A DNA stretch of 64,000 bases, taken from contig JAGBFA010000004.1 of NCBI GenBank assembly GCA_017936685.1, forward strand, positions 1 through 64,000. The letters are read 5' to 3'. Position 1 is the first letter of the stretch; each line of letters opens with the position of its first letter. Positions 53,780 to 62,189 of the stretch are shown piece by piece. The notes under the pieces were generated by a model. The model saw nothing but the letters and a program-made list of their open reading frames with translations, was not told the origin of the DNA and ran no database searches. The DNA comes from Alistipes sp. (lineage in GTDB: Bacteria; Bacteroidota; Bacteroidia; Bacteroidales; Rikenellaceae). Position numbers and translations under genes: made by a program.

Positions 53780-55546
53780 ATGCCCATAGAGAAGAGATGG
53801 GTCGTAAGGCCGCAGGGCGATCCGCGGGCGGTGGAGGAGTTGTCTTCACGCCTGTCGATGTCCCCCGTACTTACGAACCTGCTTGTACAAAGAGGCATAG
53901 ACACCGTGGAAAAGGCAAAGAAGTTCTTCTCGCCGCAGCTATCGGACCTGCACAATCCCTTCCTCATGAAGGATATGGACAGGGCGGTGGCGCGCGTGGA
54001 ACAGGCCGTAAGAGATCACGAGAAGGTGATGATCTACGGCGACTACGATGTGGACGGTACGACGGCCGTGTCGTTGGTCTACAAGTTTCTGAGCCAGATA
54101 GGTCACAAGGACCTGTTGTTCTACATTCCCGACCGGTATGTCGACGGTTACGGCATATCGATCCGCAGCATCGACCACGCAGTGCGCAAGGGCGTGAAGC
54201 TGGTCATAGCTCTGGATTGCGGCATTAAGGCCGTAGAGAAGGTTGCCTATGCAAAGGAAAGGGGCGTGGATTTCATCATCTGCGACCATCATCTCCCTGC
54301 CGACGAGATACCTGCGGCAGTGGCTGTTCTGGATCCCAAGCGCACCGACTGCACATACCCGTTCGACGAGTTGTCGGGCTGCGGCGTAGGATTCAAGCTG
54401 GTCGAGGCTTACTCGCGCAAGAACGGCATTCCGTTCTCGAAGATCGAGCATCTGCTGGATCTGCTGGTGGTGAGCATCGCCTCGGATATAGTTCCGCTGG
54501 TCGACGAGAACCGCATTCTGGCCTACTACGGCCTGCGCAAGCTCAACTCGTCGCCCTCGAAGGGTCTGCTGTCGATAATCAAGATCTGCGGCTTGGAGGG
54601 ACACGACATCACCATCGACGACATCGTCTTCAAGATCGGACCGCGCATCAACGCCGCAGGGCGCATGCGCATGGACGAGGAGGACGAGAATGCCTCGCCC
54701 TCGGGCGGACACGCCGCCGTGAGCCTTCTGATCGAGGGTAACGAGCGCGAAGCCCAGAAGTTCGGCAATGTCATCGACTCGTTCAACCAGGATCGCAAGA
54801 GCATCGACCGCAGCGTGACGCAGCAGGCGCACGACTACATCGAGTCGCACCCGCAGATGAAGTCGATGAAGAGCACGGTGATCTACAATCCCAAGTGGAT
54901 GAAGGGCATCGTGGGCATCGTTGCCTCGCGTCTTATCGAGAGCTACTACCGCCCGACGGTGGTGCTGACCAAGAGCAACGGTTTAGTGACAGGCTCGGCG
55001 CGTTCGGTGCAGGGCTTCGACCTCTATCAGGCTGTCGAGTCGTGCTCCGATCTGTTGGAGAACTTCGGCGGACACATGTATGCCGCGGGCCTTACCATGC
55101 GCGAGGAGAATGTGGAGAAGTTCACCAAGCGGTTCAACGACTATGTCGAGCGCAACATCGATCCGGCGATATTGGTGCCGCAGGTCGATGTCGACAGCGA
55201 ACTGCTCTTCTCGGACATAACGGGCGAGTTCCATCGTCAGCTCAACCGCTTCCAACCCTTCGGCCCGGGCAATACGGCTCCCGTCTTCATGACGCGCGGG
55301 GCCTGCAACCGCGGCGATGCCAAGCTGGTGGGTGCCGAGTGCGACCATCTGCGTATGGATCTCACGCAGCGACAGAAGCCCTATACGACGATCCCGTCGA
55401 TAGCATTCCAGCAGCCCACGCACTACGAGTGGGTGCGCTCGGGACGCCCCATATCGGTATGCTACCAGATCGTCGAGAACCACTATCGCGGCACGGTGAG
55501 CACGCAGCTGCGAATAAAGGATATAAAGCCCGAGACGGGAAAGTGA
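53780..55546 (+). CDS. recJ: single-stranded-DNA-specific exonuclease RecJ
   Basis: 5'-3' ssDNA exonuclease in recombination and repair. 588 residues. DHH-family motifs: IYGDYDVDGTTAVSL (motif I), ALDCGI, ICDHHLPADE (the DHH block), SIASDIVPL; then the DHHA1 domain with RINAAGRM, SGSAR-like VTGSARSVQGFD and FGGHMYAAGLT, and a C-terminal OB fold. Located 5 bases after lipB, so probably part of the lip operon; rnpB follows 55 bases later. Confidence 0.95.
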   Translation: MPIEKRWVVRPQGDPRAVEELSSRLSMSPVLTNLLVQRGIDTVEKAKKFFSPQLSDLHNPFLMKDMDRAVARVEQAVRDHEKVMIYGDYDVDGTTAVSLVYKFLSQIGHKDLLFYIPDRYVDGYGISIRSIDHAVRKGVKLVIALDCGIKAVEKVAYAKERGVDFIICDHHLPADEIPAAVAVLDPKRTDCTYPFDELSGCGVGFKLVEAYSRKNGIPFSKIEHLLDLLVVSIASDIVPLVDENRILAYYGLRKLNSSPSKGLLSIIKICGLEGHDITIDDIVFKIGPRINAAGRMRMDEEDENASPSGGHAAVSLLIEGNEREAQKFGNVIDSFNQDRKSIDRSVTQQAHDYIESHPQMKSMKSTVIYNPKWMKGIVGIVASRLIESYYRPTVVLTKSNGLVTGSARSVQGFDLYQAVESCSDLLENFGGHMYAAGLTMREENVEKFTKRFNDYVERNIDPAILVPQVDVDSELLFSDITGEFHRQLNRFQPFGPGNTAPVFMTRGACNRGDAKLVGAECDHLRMDLTQRQKPYTTIPSIAFQQPTHYEWVRSGRPISVCYQIVENHYRGTVSTQLRIKDIKPETGK

Positions 55547-55601
55547 TCCCGCAGGGCTGCCGCGCGGGCATGTGCACGTGTCCCGCGGAGTGATGATACG
55601 A

Positions 55602-55962
55602 CAGGTGCAGACACGCTCTATCGCTGCCGTCTTTGGACGGGGGAGGAAAGTCCGAGCAACACAGAGCACCACGCAAGCTAACGACTTGATGTCCGTGAGG
55701 GTGTAGTAGCGTAACAGAGAATGACCGCCTCCCTTCGGGGAGGTAAGGGTGAAAAGGCGGGGTAAGAGCCCACCGCGAGGGTAGCAATACTCCTCGGCCG
55801 TACGCCTCGTGGGTTGCAAGACCATGTATATCGACAATTAAGGGTTGCTCGCCCGATGTCGAGGGGTAGGTTGCTGGAAGCTGCGAGTGATCGCAGTTGT
55901 AGATAAATGATAGAGGCTCCGTTTCGGCGGAGTACAGAACTCGGCTTACAGGGTCTGCACTG
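55602..55962 (+). ncRNA. rnpB: RNase P RNA, bacterial class A
   Basis: Catalytic RNA that trims the 5' leader of pre-tRNAs. The ends pair as P1: GTGCAGAC (55605-55612) with GTCTGCAC (55953-55960). Conserved core elements in order: GAGGAAAGTCCGAGC (about 55644), CCGCGAGGGTAGC (about 55771), GGTTGCTGGAAGC area, ATAAATGATAGAGGC (about 55902) and the 3' core ACAGAACTCGGCTTACAGGG (about 55934). A perfect terminator follows at once. Ends are set from P1 and may be off by a few bases. Confidence 0.95.
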
Positions 55963-55967
55963 TTTAC

Positions 55968-56000
55968 GGCTTCCGGGCGTATGCCCGGAAGCCTTTTTTA
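55968..56000 (+). terminator. intrinsic terminator of rnpB
   Basis: GGCTTCCGGGC (55968-55978), loop GTAT, GCCCGGAAGCC (55983-55993), followed by seven T residues. Confidence 0.93.
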
Positions 56001-56039
56001 TAGGGGGGGGTCACGGCAGAGAGCCTGCTCTTTCTACCG

Positions 56040-56267
56040 TGACGTGAATGAGGAAGACCGCATGTCAAACATCTGGTTAGGGAAGACAAGACCGCCCGAT
56101 TGTCACTCCGAGGGAGGGCATCGCCCGACCGTGGGAGTCTCGCCGTGCAGAAGTGCGGTTGCCGTGTGGGAATTTGCTGACCAAAAGAGAGATTCTCACG
56201 TCGCGGTCTTTGACCGCTCCTCAGAATGACAGGCAATGGAGATAGTCTACAAAGCACCGCAACCGCC
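56040..56267. repeat. intergenic repeat array 6 (F4 part, V-unit pair, linker)
   Basis: Part of a long F4 unit (about 56040-56093), V-unit 56101-56141 (GGGC-ATC-GCCC), inverted V-unit 56189-56231 (GCGGTC-TTT-GACCGC), then the linker AATGGAGATAGTCTACAAAG at 56235 that leads into F5 copy C. Lies between convergent rnpB and apt. A G8 run sits at about 56003-56010. Confidence 0.85.
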
Positions 56268-56465
56268 TTTTTCGTCAAAAGCGGTTAGTTGCAACTTTTT
56301 CGTTAAGCCGGACGAGCAAAGCGAAGTTTACTTCGGCTTTGCCGCGGCGAGAAAAAGTGCATGAAATGAACGCGCAACGAAAATTGGGCGGACGGGCTGT
56401 ACTTGCCGTACTGCCTATTCGCGCCAATGATTGAGGTGCCACTAATGACGCCTTTTCACGAAAAA
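56268..56465. repeat. F5 nested stem-loop, copy C with internal insertion
   Basis: Outer arms TTTTTCGTCAAAAGCGG (56268) and CGCCTTTTCACGAAAAA (to 56465). Inner left arm ATTGGGCGGACGGGC (56383-56397), core TGTACTTGCCGTACT, and a degenerate right arm GCCTATTCGCGCCAAT (56413-56428). About 85 extra bases (56295-56379) between GCAAC repeats carry their own hairpin around GAAGTTTACTTC. It ends 18 bases from the apt stop codon. Confidence 0.82.
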
Positions 56466-56483
56466 GTCACGAAAAAAGTCAAA

Positions 56484-57050
56484 TCAGAGTTTGACTATAG
56501 ACTTAACCGGTGCAATCTTCTCCAAACGCGCTGCGCCGCCAAGCTCCTCCAACTCGACTATGAATATGAACTCCTTGATCCTGACGGAGTATTGTTTGCC
56601 ATCGCGGCATATTTTCAGTTTAGACAGCGACTCGGCAACACCCTCGGCAGTGCCGCCGGTGGCCAGCACGTCGTCGATGACAGTGATCTCGAACACGTCG
56701 TCCGTGGCGACACCGGCAGCTATATCGCTCTCACGATAGTAGAGTTTGTCGAAGCCGTACTCCTTGACGATCTTCACCTCGTGCAGGTCGCCCTCGGCGA
56801 AGGGCAGCTTGCCGCTCTTGCGCACGGGAATGATGTTGTGCACCGTCGGGCTTGTGATAAGCAGCGGTGCGGCGAAGAGGAATCCGCGGGCCTCGGGTGC
56901 GGCGATGTTGGGTGCCGTGGTGCACTCGGCTATGCGGCCGATAAGCTCGCGATACACATCTTTATCTTGCAGATACGGTATGATATCGATGAAATTGATT
57001 CCCTCCTTGGGGAAGCCCTTGTAGAATTTGAGGACAGATTTAATATCCAT
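56484..57050 (-). CDS. apt: adenine phosphoribosyltransferase
   Basis: Purine salvage: adenine plus PRPP to AMP; cytoplasmic. 188 residues from the ATG at 57050 (MDIKSVLKFYKGFPKEGINF); the in-frame extension upstream overlaps the promoter. APEARGFLFAAPLL and IPVRKSGKLPF are family signatures, and the PRPP-binding loop is VIDDVLATGGTAEG. A slightly long C-terminus is the only difference from E. coli Apt. The single gene has the best-matching promoter on this strand. Confidence 0.93.
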   Translation of the reverse strand: MDIKSVLKFYKGFPKEGINFIDIIPYLQDKDVYRELIGRIAECTTAPNIAAPEARGFLFAAPLLITSPTVHNIIPVRKSGKLPFAEGDLHEVKIVKEYGFDKLYYRESDIAAGVATDDVFEITVIDDVLATGGTAEGVAESLSKLKICRDGKQYSVRIKEFIFIVELEELGGAARLEKIAPVKSIVKL

Positions 57051-57078
57051 TGGTTTAAGTTTTTGATTATCCTTTTTG

Positions 57079-57110
57079 CAAAGATAGGGAATAAAAGCGG
57101 AGATTGCAAA
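57079..57110 (-). promoter_or_regulatory. promoter of apt
   Basis: Minus strand: TTTG (57110-57107), a 20-base spacer and TATCTTTG (57086-57079), both full matches to the Bacteroidetes consensus. Predicted start near 57072, about 22 bases before the ATG. Confidence 0.8.
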
Positions 57111-57151
57111 TGCCAAATTTATTTGAGTATTGCAGGACTTGCCCCCAAAAC

Positions 57152-57192
57152 GAGATTCTCACGTCGCGCGTTCCGCGCTCCTCAGAATGACA
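57152..57192 (-). repeat. single inverted V-unit between apt and kdsC
   Basis: Constant flanks GAGATTCTCACGTC and CTCCTCAGAATGACA around the hairpin GCGCG-TTC-CGCGC (57166-57178). It lies between the apt promoter and the kdsC stop. Confidence 0.88.
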
Positions 57193-57205
57193 GGACGGAG
57201 GGATC

Positions 57206-57742
57206 TTACCGTGAAGCCACGCCCAAGACACCCTCCGACGAGCGTGCCCACACGCCCTGGGCGCGCAGCACCTGCTCGACTATGTCGCGCACGGCACCGT
57301 GGCCGCCGTCGTACTCCGACACGTAACGCGAGGCCTCGATGACCTCCGAGCAGGCATCGGCCGGACATACGGGTATGCCCACGCGGCGCATGCAGTCCAG
57401 ATCGGGTATGTCGTCGCCCATGTAGATCACATCGGCGGCATCGAGTCCGTTGTCGGCGATGAACTCGTCGATGGCCGCTATCTTGTTCATGCAGTTGAGA
57501 TACATCTGGCTCACGCCGAGCATCTCCAAACGGCGGCGCAGCATCTCGCCGCGGCCGCCCGAGATGATACAGATCTTGTATCCCAACTTGATGGCGTATG
57601 CCACCGCATAGCCGTCCTTGGCGTGGTAGCGGCGTATGAAGTCGCCGTCGGGCGTGGGTATGATGCCGCCGTCGGTCATCACGCCGTCGACATCGAACAC
57701 GAATGCCTTGACGCGTGCTATGTCCTCTTTGAAGTTTCCCAT
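57206..57742 (-). CDS. kdsC: Kdo-8-phosphate phosphatase (HAD-IIIA, KdsC-like)
   Basis: Hydrolyses 3-deoxy-D-manno-octulosonate 8-phosphate to Kdo for the lipopolysaccharide core; cytoplasmic. 178 residues. Motif I VFDVDGVMTDGGI, RYHAKDGYAV, motif II IISGGRG, and motif IV YMGDDIPDLDCM are clear; no cap domain, as in KdsC. Its start overlaps the end of the YihY-DUF2520 fusion gene by 25 bases. In Bacteroidetes a DUF2520 gene is often next to this HAD gene, which supports linked function. Confidence 0.92.
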   Translation of the reverse strand: MGNFKEDIARVKAFVFDVDGVMTDGGIIPTPDGDFIRRYHAKDGYAVAYAIKLGYKICIISGGRGEMLRRRLEMLGVSQMYLNCMNKIAAIDEFIADNGLDAADVIYMGDDIPDLDCMRRVGIPVCPADACSEVIEASRYVSEYDGGHGAVRDIVEQVLRAQGVWARSSEGVLGVASR

Positions 57743-59430
57743 ATACTTTCGGTTATATCGTTATAAATCTTCTGTCGCAACGGATCGTCCTCCAACATGC
57801 GCGAGTGCGCGCCGCACACCTGCACGTCGCCCCTAACGGCCGGTCCCGTCTGCACGTCGTCGGGCGAGGAGGAGGCCACGGCCTTCTCGGCGGTCTCCAT
57901 GATCAGCGGGCGCAATATGTCGAAAGACAGCCCCTCGTGCTCGACCAATCGGGCGGCGATGCCGTAGAGATGGTTGGGGAAGTTGTTGACAAACACGCCG
58001 GCAAGATGTATCACGCGGCGACGCTCCGAGTCGGCATAGTCGACGCGCGTGCTGAGCATACGCGCAAAGGCGAAGAGCCGCTCGCGCACGGCATCGTTCT
58101 CGGCCTCGATAAATATGGGCACATGCGCAAGATCGATGCGACGGCCTGCGGTGAAGCTCTGCAAGGCGTAGAGGATACCTCTGTTGCGGATCTTGTCGGG
58201 CAGTGCCTGCAACGGCACGCTGCCACCCGTGTGCACTACGATGGCATCGTCGGGGAAGGGCAGCGACGCGGCCACCTCGGTGATGGCCTTGTCGCTCACG
58301 GCTATGATATAGATGTCGGCCGCGGAGAGCCGCGAGGGATCGTCGGTCCATGCCGTGGAGGTCATGGCTGCGATCCGGGCACCGCGCATGGGGTTGCGGG
58401 CGAATATCTGGCGCAGCTCCGTGCCGGGCGACGCGGAGAGCGTCGCGGCGAACGACTCGGCCACATTGCCGCTGCCGACCACCACCACGCTTACGTCGCG
58501 GCCGTCGGGCGCGAGCGGCCGCAGCGAGCGTCGGCGTTCGCTGTCGAAGCGCACCATGTTCTGTGCGGCGAACGAGAGTTCGCACCCTAACAGCACGATC
58601 TGCCACGACACCTGCAACCAGATGATGAACAGCGGCAGAGCGGCGAAGCTGCCGTATATGGCGTTATAGGAGGACATAAGCCCCTGCACATAGACATAGC
58701 CCCACTGCCACAGCGACAAAGCCACGCCGGCAATGACACCTGCGCGCCATGCGTTGCGCATACGCACCTTAGTGTGAGGTATGTATTTATAGAGCAGCGA
58801 GGCGGCCAAGCATGCCACCGCCACCGACAAAAGGCGTGTCAGCAGAAAATGCGTGCGCGAGTCCAGACCTATGGCTGAAAATGCGTTATAGGCGATCGAG
58901 GTGGAGAGTCCCCACAATGCCGGCACGACTATAACCACGGCCAAATAGGCCGGATAGCGGAACATGACCTTGCGGCGGCGCGGCACCTCCCAGATGTTGT
59001 TGAACGCCGCCTCCACCGAGTCGAAGACGCGGAACACGGCCCACAGCAGCGTCACAGCACCGAAACCGGCCACTATGCCGCCGTGCATGTTGTCGGCCGC
59101 CGCACCGGCGAAGTCGAGCATCATATCCAGCACATCGTGCGAATCGGGAAAGAGCGAGTAGAGGCTCCTCACCATGGGCTGCAAGCCGCCCAGAGCGTGC
59201 ACGATGACGAATGCCAGCGCGAGGATAGGCACCACGGCGAAGGTGGTGTAGAGCGTCAGTGCCGCGCTCTGCATCATCGTGCGGTGGGTGTTCATGCCAC
59301 GCAGGGTGTAAAATACGAGTTTGTATGTGGCCACCAACCGCGAGACGAGCCGCCCCGACAGCTCGCCGTGTTCCAGACGGAACACCGTGTCGGTCAGAAA
59401 TCTCTTTATCGTGCGGTACCACCTCTTCAT
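57718..59430 (-). CDS. YihY/BrkB membrane domain fused to a Rossmann-like DUF2520 domain
   Basis: 570 residues from the ATG at 59430; an upstream TTG is ignored since it lies in the -33 region. Residues about 1-300: YihY/BrkB-type polytopic membrane domain with about six helices (MQSAALTLYTTFAVVPILALAF, WRAGVIAGVALSLWQWGYVYVQ, GSFAALPLFIIWLQVSWQIVLLGCELSFA). Residues about 320-560: a soluble NAD(P)-type Rossmann domain (VSVVVVGSGNVAESFAATLS) and the helical C-domain of the DUF2520/ProC-like family (HLAGVFVNNFPNHLYGIA...ILRPLIMETAEKA). The two parts are normally separate proteins; the frame is continuous here. It overlaps kdsC. Confidence 0.88.
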   Translation of the reverse strand: MKRWYRTIKRFLTDTVFRLEHGELSGRLVSRLVATYKLVFYTLRGMNTHRTMMQSAALTLYTTFAVVPILALAFVIVHALGGLQPMVRSLYSLFPDSHDVLDMMLDFAGAAADNMHGGIVAGFGAVTLLWAVFRVFDSVEAAFNNIWEVPRRRKVMFRYPAYLAVVIVVPALWGLSTSIAYNAFSAIGLDSRTHFLLTRLLSVAVACLAASLLYKYIPHTKVRMRNAWRAGVIAGVALSLWQWGYVYVQGLMSSYNAIYGSFAALPLFIIWLQVSWQIVLLGCELSFAAQNMVRFDSERRRSLRPLAPDGRDVSVVVVGSGNVAESFAATLSASPGTELRQIFARNPMRGARIAAMTSTAWTDDPSRLSAADIYIIAVSDKAITEVAASLPFPDDAIVVHTGGSVPLQALPDKIRNRGILYALQSFTAGRRIDLAHVPIFIEAENDAVRERLFAFARMLSTRVDYADSERRRVIHLAGVFVNNFPNHLYGIAARLVEHEGLSFDILRPLIMETAEKAVASSSPDDVQTGPAVRGDVQVCGAHSRMLEDDPLRQKIYNDITESIWETSKRT

Positions 59431-59450
59431 AGCCGTATGCTTGTCTGTTG

Positions 59451-59482
59451 CAAAGTTATCTATTTTAGTCGAATCGCCCAAG
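59451..59482 (-). promoter_or_regulatory. promoter of the YihY-DUF2520 fusion and kdsC
   Basis: Minus strand: CTTG (59482-59479), a 20-base spacer and TAACTTTG (59458-59451). It overlaps the last codons of the upstream methyltransferase gene. Predicted start about 59444, 14 bases before the ATG. Confidence 0.7.
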
Positions 59483-60617
59483 TCTTGCCGCCGATATCGG
59501 TGAAAGCCACCCTCTCGTCGCCGCCCGGACGCAATGCGGCGGCGCGGCGTATCGTCTCGACCGAGAGACGGCAGTCGCGTTTGAGCACCTCCACGCCCAC
59601 GCCGGCATAACGCTTGCGCAGCAGCTTGGGGCGATACTCCTCTATGTCGGCGATCTCGTCGACGCGACCCATGACGAACCCCTGCGGCAGCTCACGGCAA
59701 AAGGCATACCCCGCCGCACTCCACATCGCGGCCGCTCCGGCGAGCGACTCCACGGCGCGGCGTGTTTTGAGCAGCGTCACGTCGGGCGTAATCAGATAAC
59801 GCCAGCCGTCGTCGGGCAGAAACGGCTCGCGGCACGGCTCGGCTGCTGCGCACTCCCTCGAAAACGCCTGCTCGCCCAACCCCAAAGCCACGGCATGCAG
59901 CGTGTCGGCATCGGCACCGGTGTAGATGTCGACCTCCTTGCACTCGCCGCCGAGCGACACGGCCTCGACACGGCAGGGCGAAAAGAGGCGGAATGCCTCG
60001 TGGCAGTCGAACAGCGGCGAGCACTTCACGGCCATGCGCGGCGCGATCTGCCGAAGGCGATCCCTGAGCGACAGCACGTCGGGCGAGCAGTGCTCCATGC
60101 AGACCATCTTGCGGCCGTCGCCGTCGCGGCGGTCGGGATCGACATATATCCAGTCGAAACGCTCCGTGCACGATGCCACCCACTGCTCGGCCGAACAGCA
60201 GACGACCTCGACATTCCCGATACCCAATCTCGAAAAGTTTTCACGCGCCACGGCCGCCAGCACTTCGTCGCGCTCGACGGCCACCACCCGCTCGAAGCGG
60301 CGGCTCAACGCCGCGGCATCGACCCCCAAGCCGCATGTAAGGTCTACGACGCTACTGCCCGAGATGGGTTTGCGGGCGGCGCACTCCTCGCTCGACGACT
60401 GTTCGAATGCACGCGGCGGAATGATGCAGCGCGCGGCATACATCTGGGGCAGCTTGCGGGCGGCACGTTGCAGATACTTCACCTGCGTGGCCACGAGCGA
60501 GGCGTGCGGCACCCGCTTGTCGAGCGCGATATCCTCAGGGTGACGCGCGAGATTGGCCTCGACGGCCTCACGCAAAAGGTCGCTGCACAGCAGTTCAATA
60601 TCGGATAAAGTCATCAT
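59460..60617 (-). CDS. class I SAM-dependent methyltransferase with THUMP-like domain
   Basis: 385 residues. N-terminal helical part, then the SAM fold with VVDLTCGLGVDAAALSRRFERVVAVERD (motif I and acidic loop) and catalytic-loop-like WIYVDPDRRDGDGRK. A C-terminal THUMP-like domain (about 280-385) contains RYLITPDVTLLKTRRAVESL and VEVLKRDCRLSVETIRRAA. Probably an RNA methyltransferase; the substrate is not known. Its start overlaps the ComEC gene by 23 bases, so the two are co-transcribed. Confidence 0.9.
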   Translation of the reverse strand: MMTLSDIELLCSDLLREAVEANLARHPEDIALDKRVPHASLVATQVKYLQRAARKLPQMYAARCIIPPRAFEQSSSEECAARKPISGSSVVDLTCGLGVDAAALSRRFERVVAVERDEVLAAVARENFSRLGIGNVEVVCCSAEQWVASCTERFDWIYVDPDRRDGDGRKMVCMEHCSPDVLSLRDRLRQIAPRMAVKCSPLFDCHEAFRLFSPCRVEAVSLGGECKEVDIYTGADADTLHAVALGLGEQAFSRECAAAEPCREPFLPDDGWRYLITPDVTLLKTRRAVESLAGAAAMWSAAGYAFCRELPQGFVMGRVDEIADIEEYRPKLLRKRYAGVGVEVLKRDCRLSVETIRRAAALRPGGDERVAFTDIGGKTWAIRLK

Positions 60618-62100
60618 AGTCGGGCAAAGTTACCTTTTTTTTCCGATCTACGCTCCATAAGACAAGAGTAATCGCTGCAAACAACGCATATACGGCAATC
60701 ATCTGACAGGTATCCATGCGCCAGTCGGCCGCGCACCACTCTTTGCCGAACATCTCGGCCACGCCATTCTGCAATCGGGCGGCATTATCGAGCACGAACC
60801 GCAGAGGTGCCGCCAGCCACCCCTCGGGCAGCACTATGGCCAACGCCCCGAATGCCACTATGACGGTGGCCGTAGCCATCACCGCCGGACTTATCAATGT
60901 CCCGACCCACGACACATAGCCGAATACGTGTGACACCGCGGGCATGGTCCAGAGTGTGGCGCACCAGCTCACGACGAGCGTTGCCACCAGAGCGTCGACG
61001 ACCCTGCGGCCGCTACGCAGACGGCGGCACAGCGGCACGCCCCACAGCAGGATACCCGCAACAGCCGACACCGAGAGCTGAAACCCCGTATCGAACAGAT
61101 ACGACGAGTCGAATATCAACATCAGGAACACCGTAGCAGCCAGAGCGTTGAGCGACGAGTAGGAGGAAGAGGCGGCCAGCGACAGCTGCAATATCGAGAA
61201 CATTATGGCAGCGCGCACGATGCTCGGCGACAGACCGCCCGCCACGGCGAAGAGCCAAATGACAGCCACAGCCGCCACATTGCGCACTATGTGTCCCCGA
61301 TGCAGCAGCGAGAGCCACGCCAGCAGCAGGTTGACCGCCATGGCCGCTATGCCCAGATGCAGTCCCGACATGGCCAGCACATGCGCCGCGCCCGAGCGCG
61401 AATAACTGCGCCGCAGCTCTGGCGTGATGCCGGCACGCGACCCCGTAGTCATGGCCTCGACCACTGCGCCGCCCGATTCGCTCAATCCCAAGGCGCGTAT
61501 GCGTCCCACGGCCGCCGACTGCAACGTGCCCGCGGCACCGCTCTCCTTATATAATATATTGGTGCCGCTCACCGACACCGCACCCACATATCCGCGACGG
61601 TGCATCGCCCGTGAGTAATCGGCATGACGCGATATGCGCTCCGCAAGCCGCGCCTCTATCAGAAGGCGGTCGCCGCACGCCACCGAGTCGCAGCCTATCC
61701 ACAGCCGCACCTTGTCGTCGGCCGACCGGCTTGCACCACTGTCGCGCCACGATGTGATGCGCCCCTCGGCCACGGCGTAATCGCCGCGCCACGCAGGCTC
61801 CGAGAGCACCTCCACACGCATGACCACGCGACGACCGTATGGCACGTTCACGGCAGGAGCATGCAGCACGGGCAGCATCATGCCGGCAATCACTACCGCT
61901 GCCGCGGCATAGGCCACGCCCGCCCGACGCCTGTTGCACAGGTAGCTCATCGCGCAGCACAGAGCCAGTGCCGCGGCGGCAAACCACACGGGCAGCTGCC
62001 ACCTCACACCAAGCAGAATGCCCGCCGCGAGAGCCGCAGCGACACATACCATCGGCATATCCGACAGACGAGCGGCGATATTCGATAACCTCAGCTTCAA
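60595..62100 (-). CDS. ComEC/Rec2-family membrane protein
   Basis: 501 residues with about ten hydrophobic segments. N-terminal membrane pair and a DUF4131-like soluble stretch (about 85-180), then the Competence domain with the signature VLAMSGLHLGIAAMAVNLLLAW and ISPAVMATATVIV. In naturally competent bacteria ComEC moves single-stranded DNA across the inner membrane. The C-terminal metallo-beta-lactamase-like domain of full-length ComEC is absent, a common form in Bacteroidetes; actual DNA uptake is not established. The start is a TTG at 62100, about 12 bases after the predicted transcript start; ATGs at 62058 and 62052 are alternatives. Confidence 0.9.
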   Translation of the reverse strand: MKLRLSNIAARLSDMPMVCVAAALAAGILLGVRWQLPVWFAAAALALCCAMSYLCNRRRAGVAYAAAAVVIAGMMLPVLHAPAVNVPYGRRVVMRVEVLSEPAWRGDYAVAEGRITSWRDSGASRSADDKVRLWIGCDSVACGDRLLIEARLAERISRHADYSRAMHRRGYVGAVSVSGTNILYKESGAAGTLQSAAVGRIRALGLSESGGAVVEAMTTGSRAGITPELRRSYSRSGAAHVLAMSGLHLGIAAMAVNLLLAWLSLLHRGHIVRNVAAVAVIWLFAVAGGLSPSIVRAAIMFSILQLSLAASSSYSSLNALAATVFLMLIFDSSYLFDTGFQLSVSAVAGILLWGVPLCRRLRSGRRVVDALVATLVVSWCATLWTMPAVSHVFGYVSWVGTLISPAVMATATVIVAFGALAIVLPEGWLAAPLRFVLDNAARLQNGVAEMFGKEWCAADWRMDTCQMIAVYALFAAITLVLWSVDRKKKVTLPDYDDFIRY

Positions 62101-62119
62101 TACAATAGATTATTTTACA

Positions 62120-62127
62120 CAAAGATA
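62120..62127 (-). promoter_or_regulatory. -7 box for ComEC and the methyltransferase
   Basis: Minus strand reads TATCTTTG, a full TAnnTTTG match; no -33 TTTG at the proper spacing. Confidence 0.5.
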
Positions 62128-62189
62128 TGATTTTTCCCTCAAACGAATACTCTTGCCGGCCGTCTAAGCGAAGAATTATGCAAAACAAA

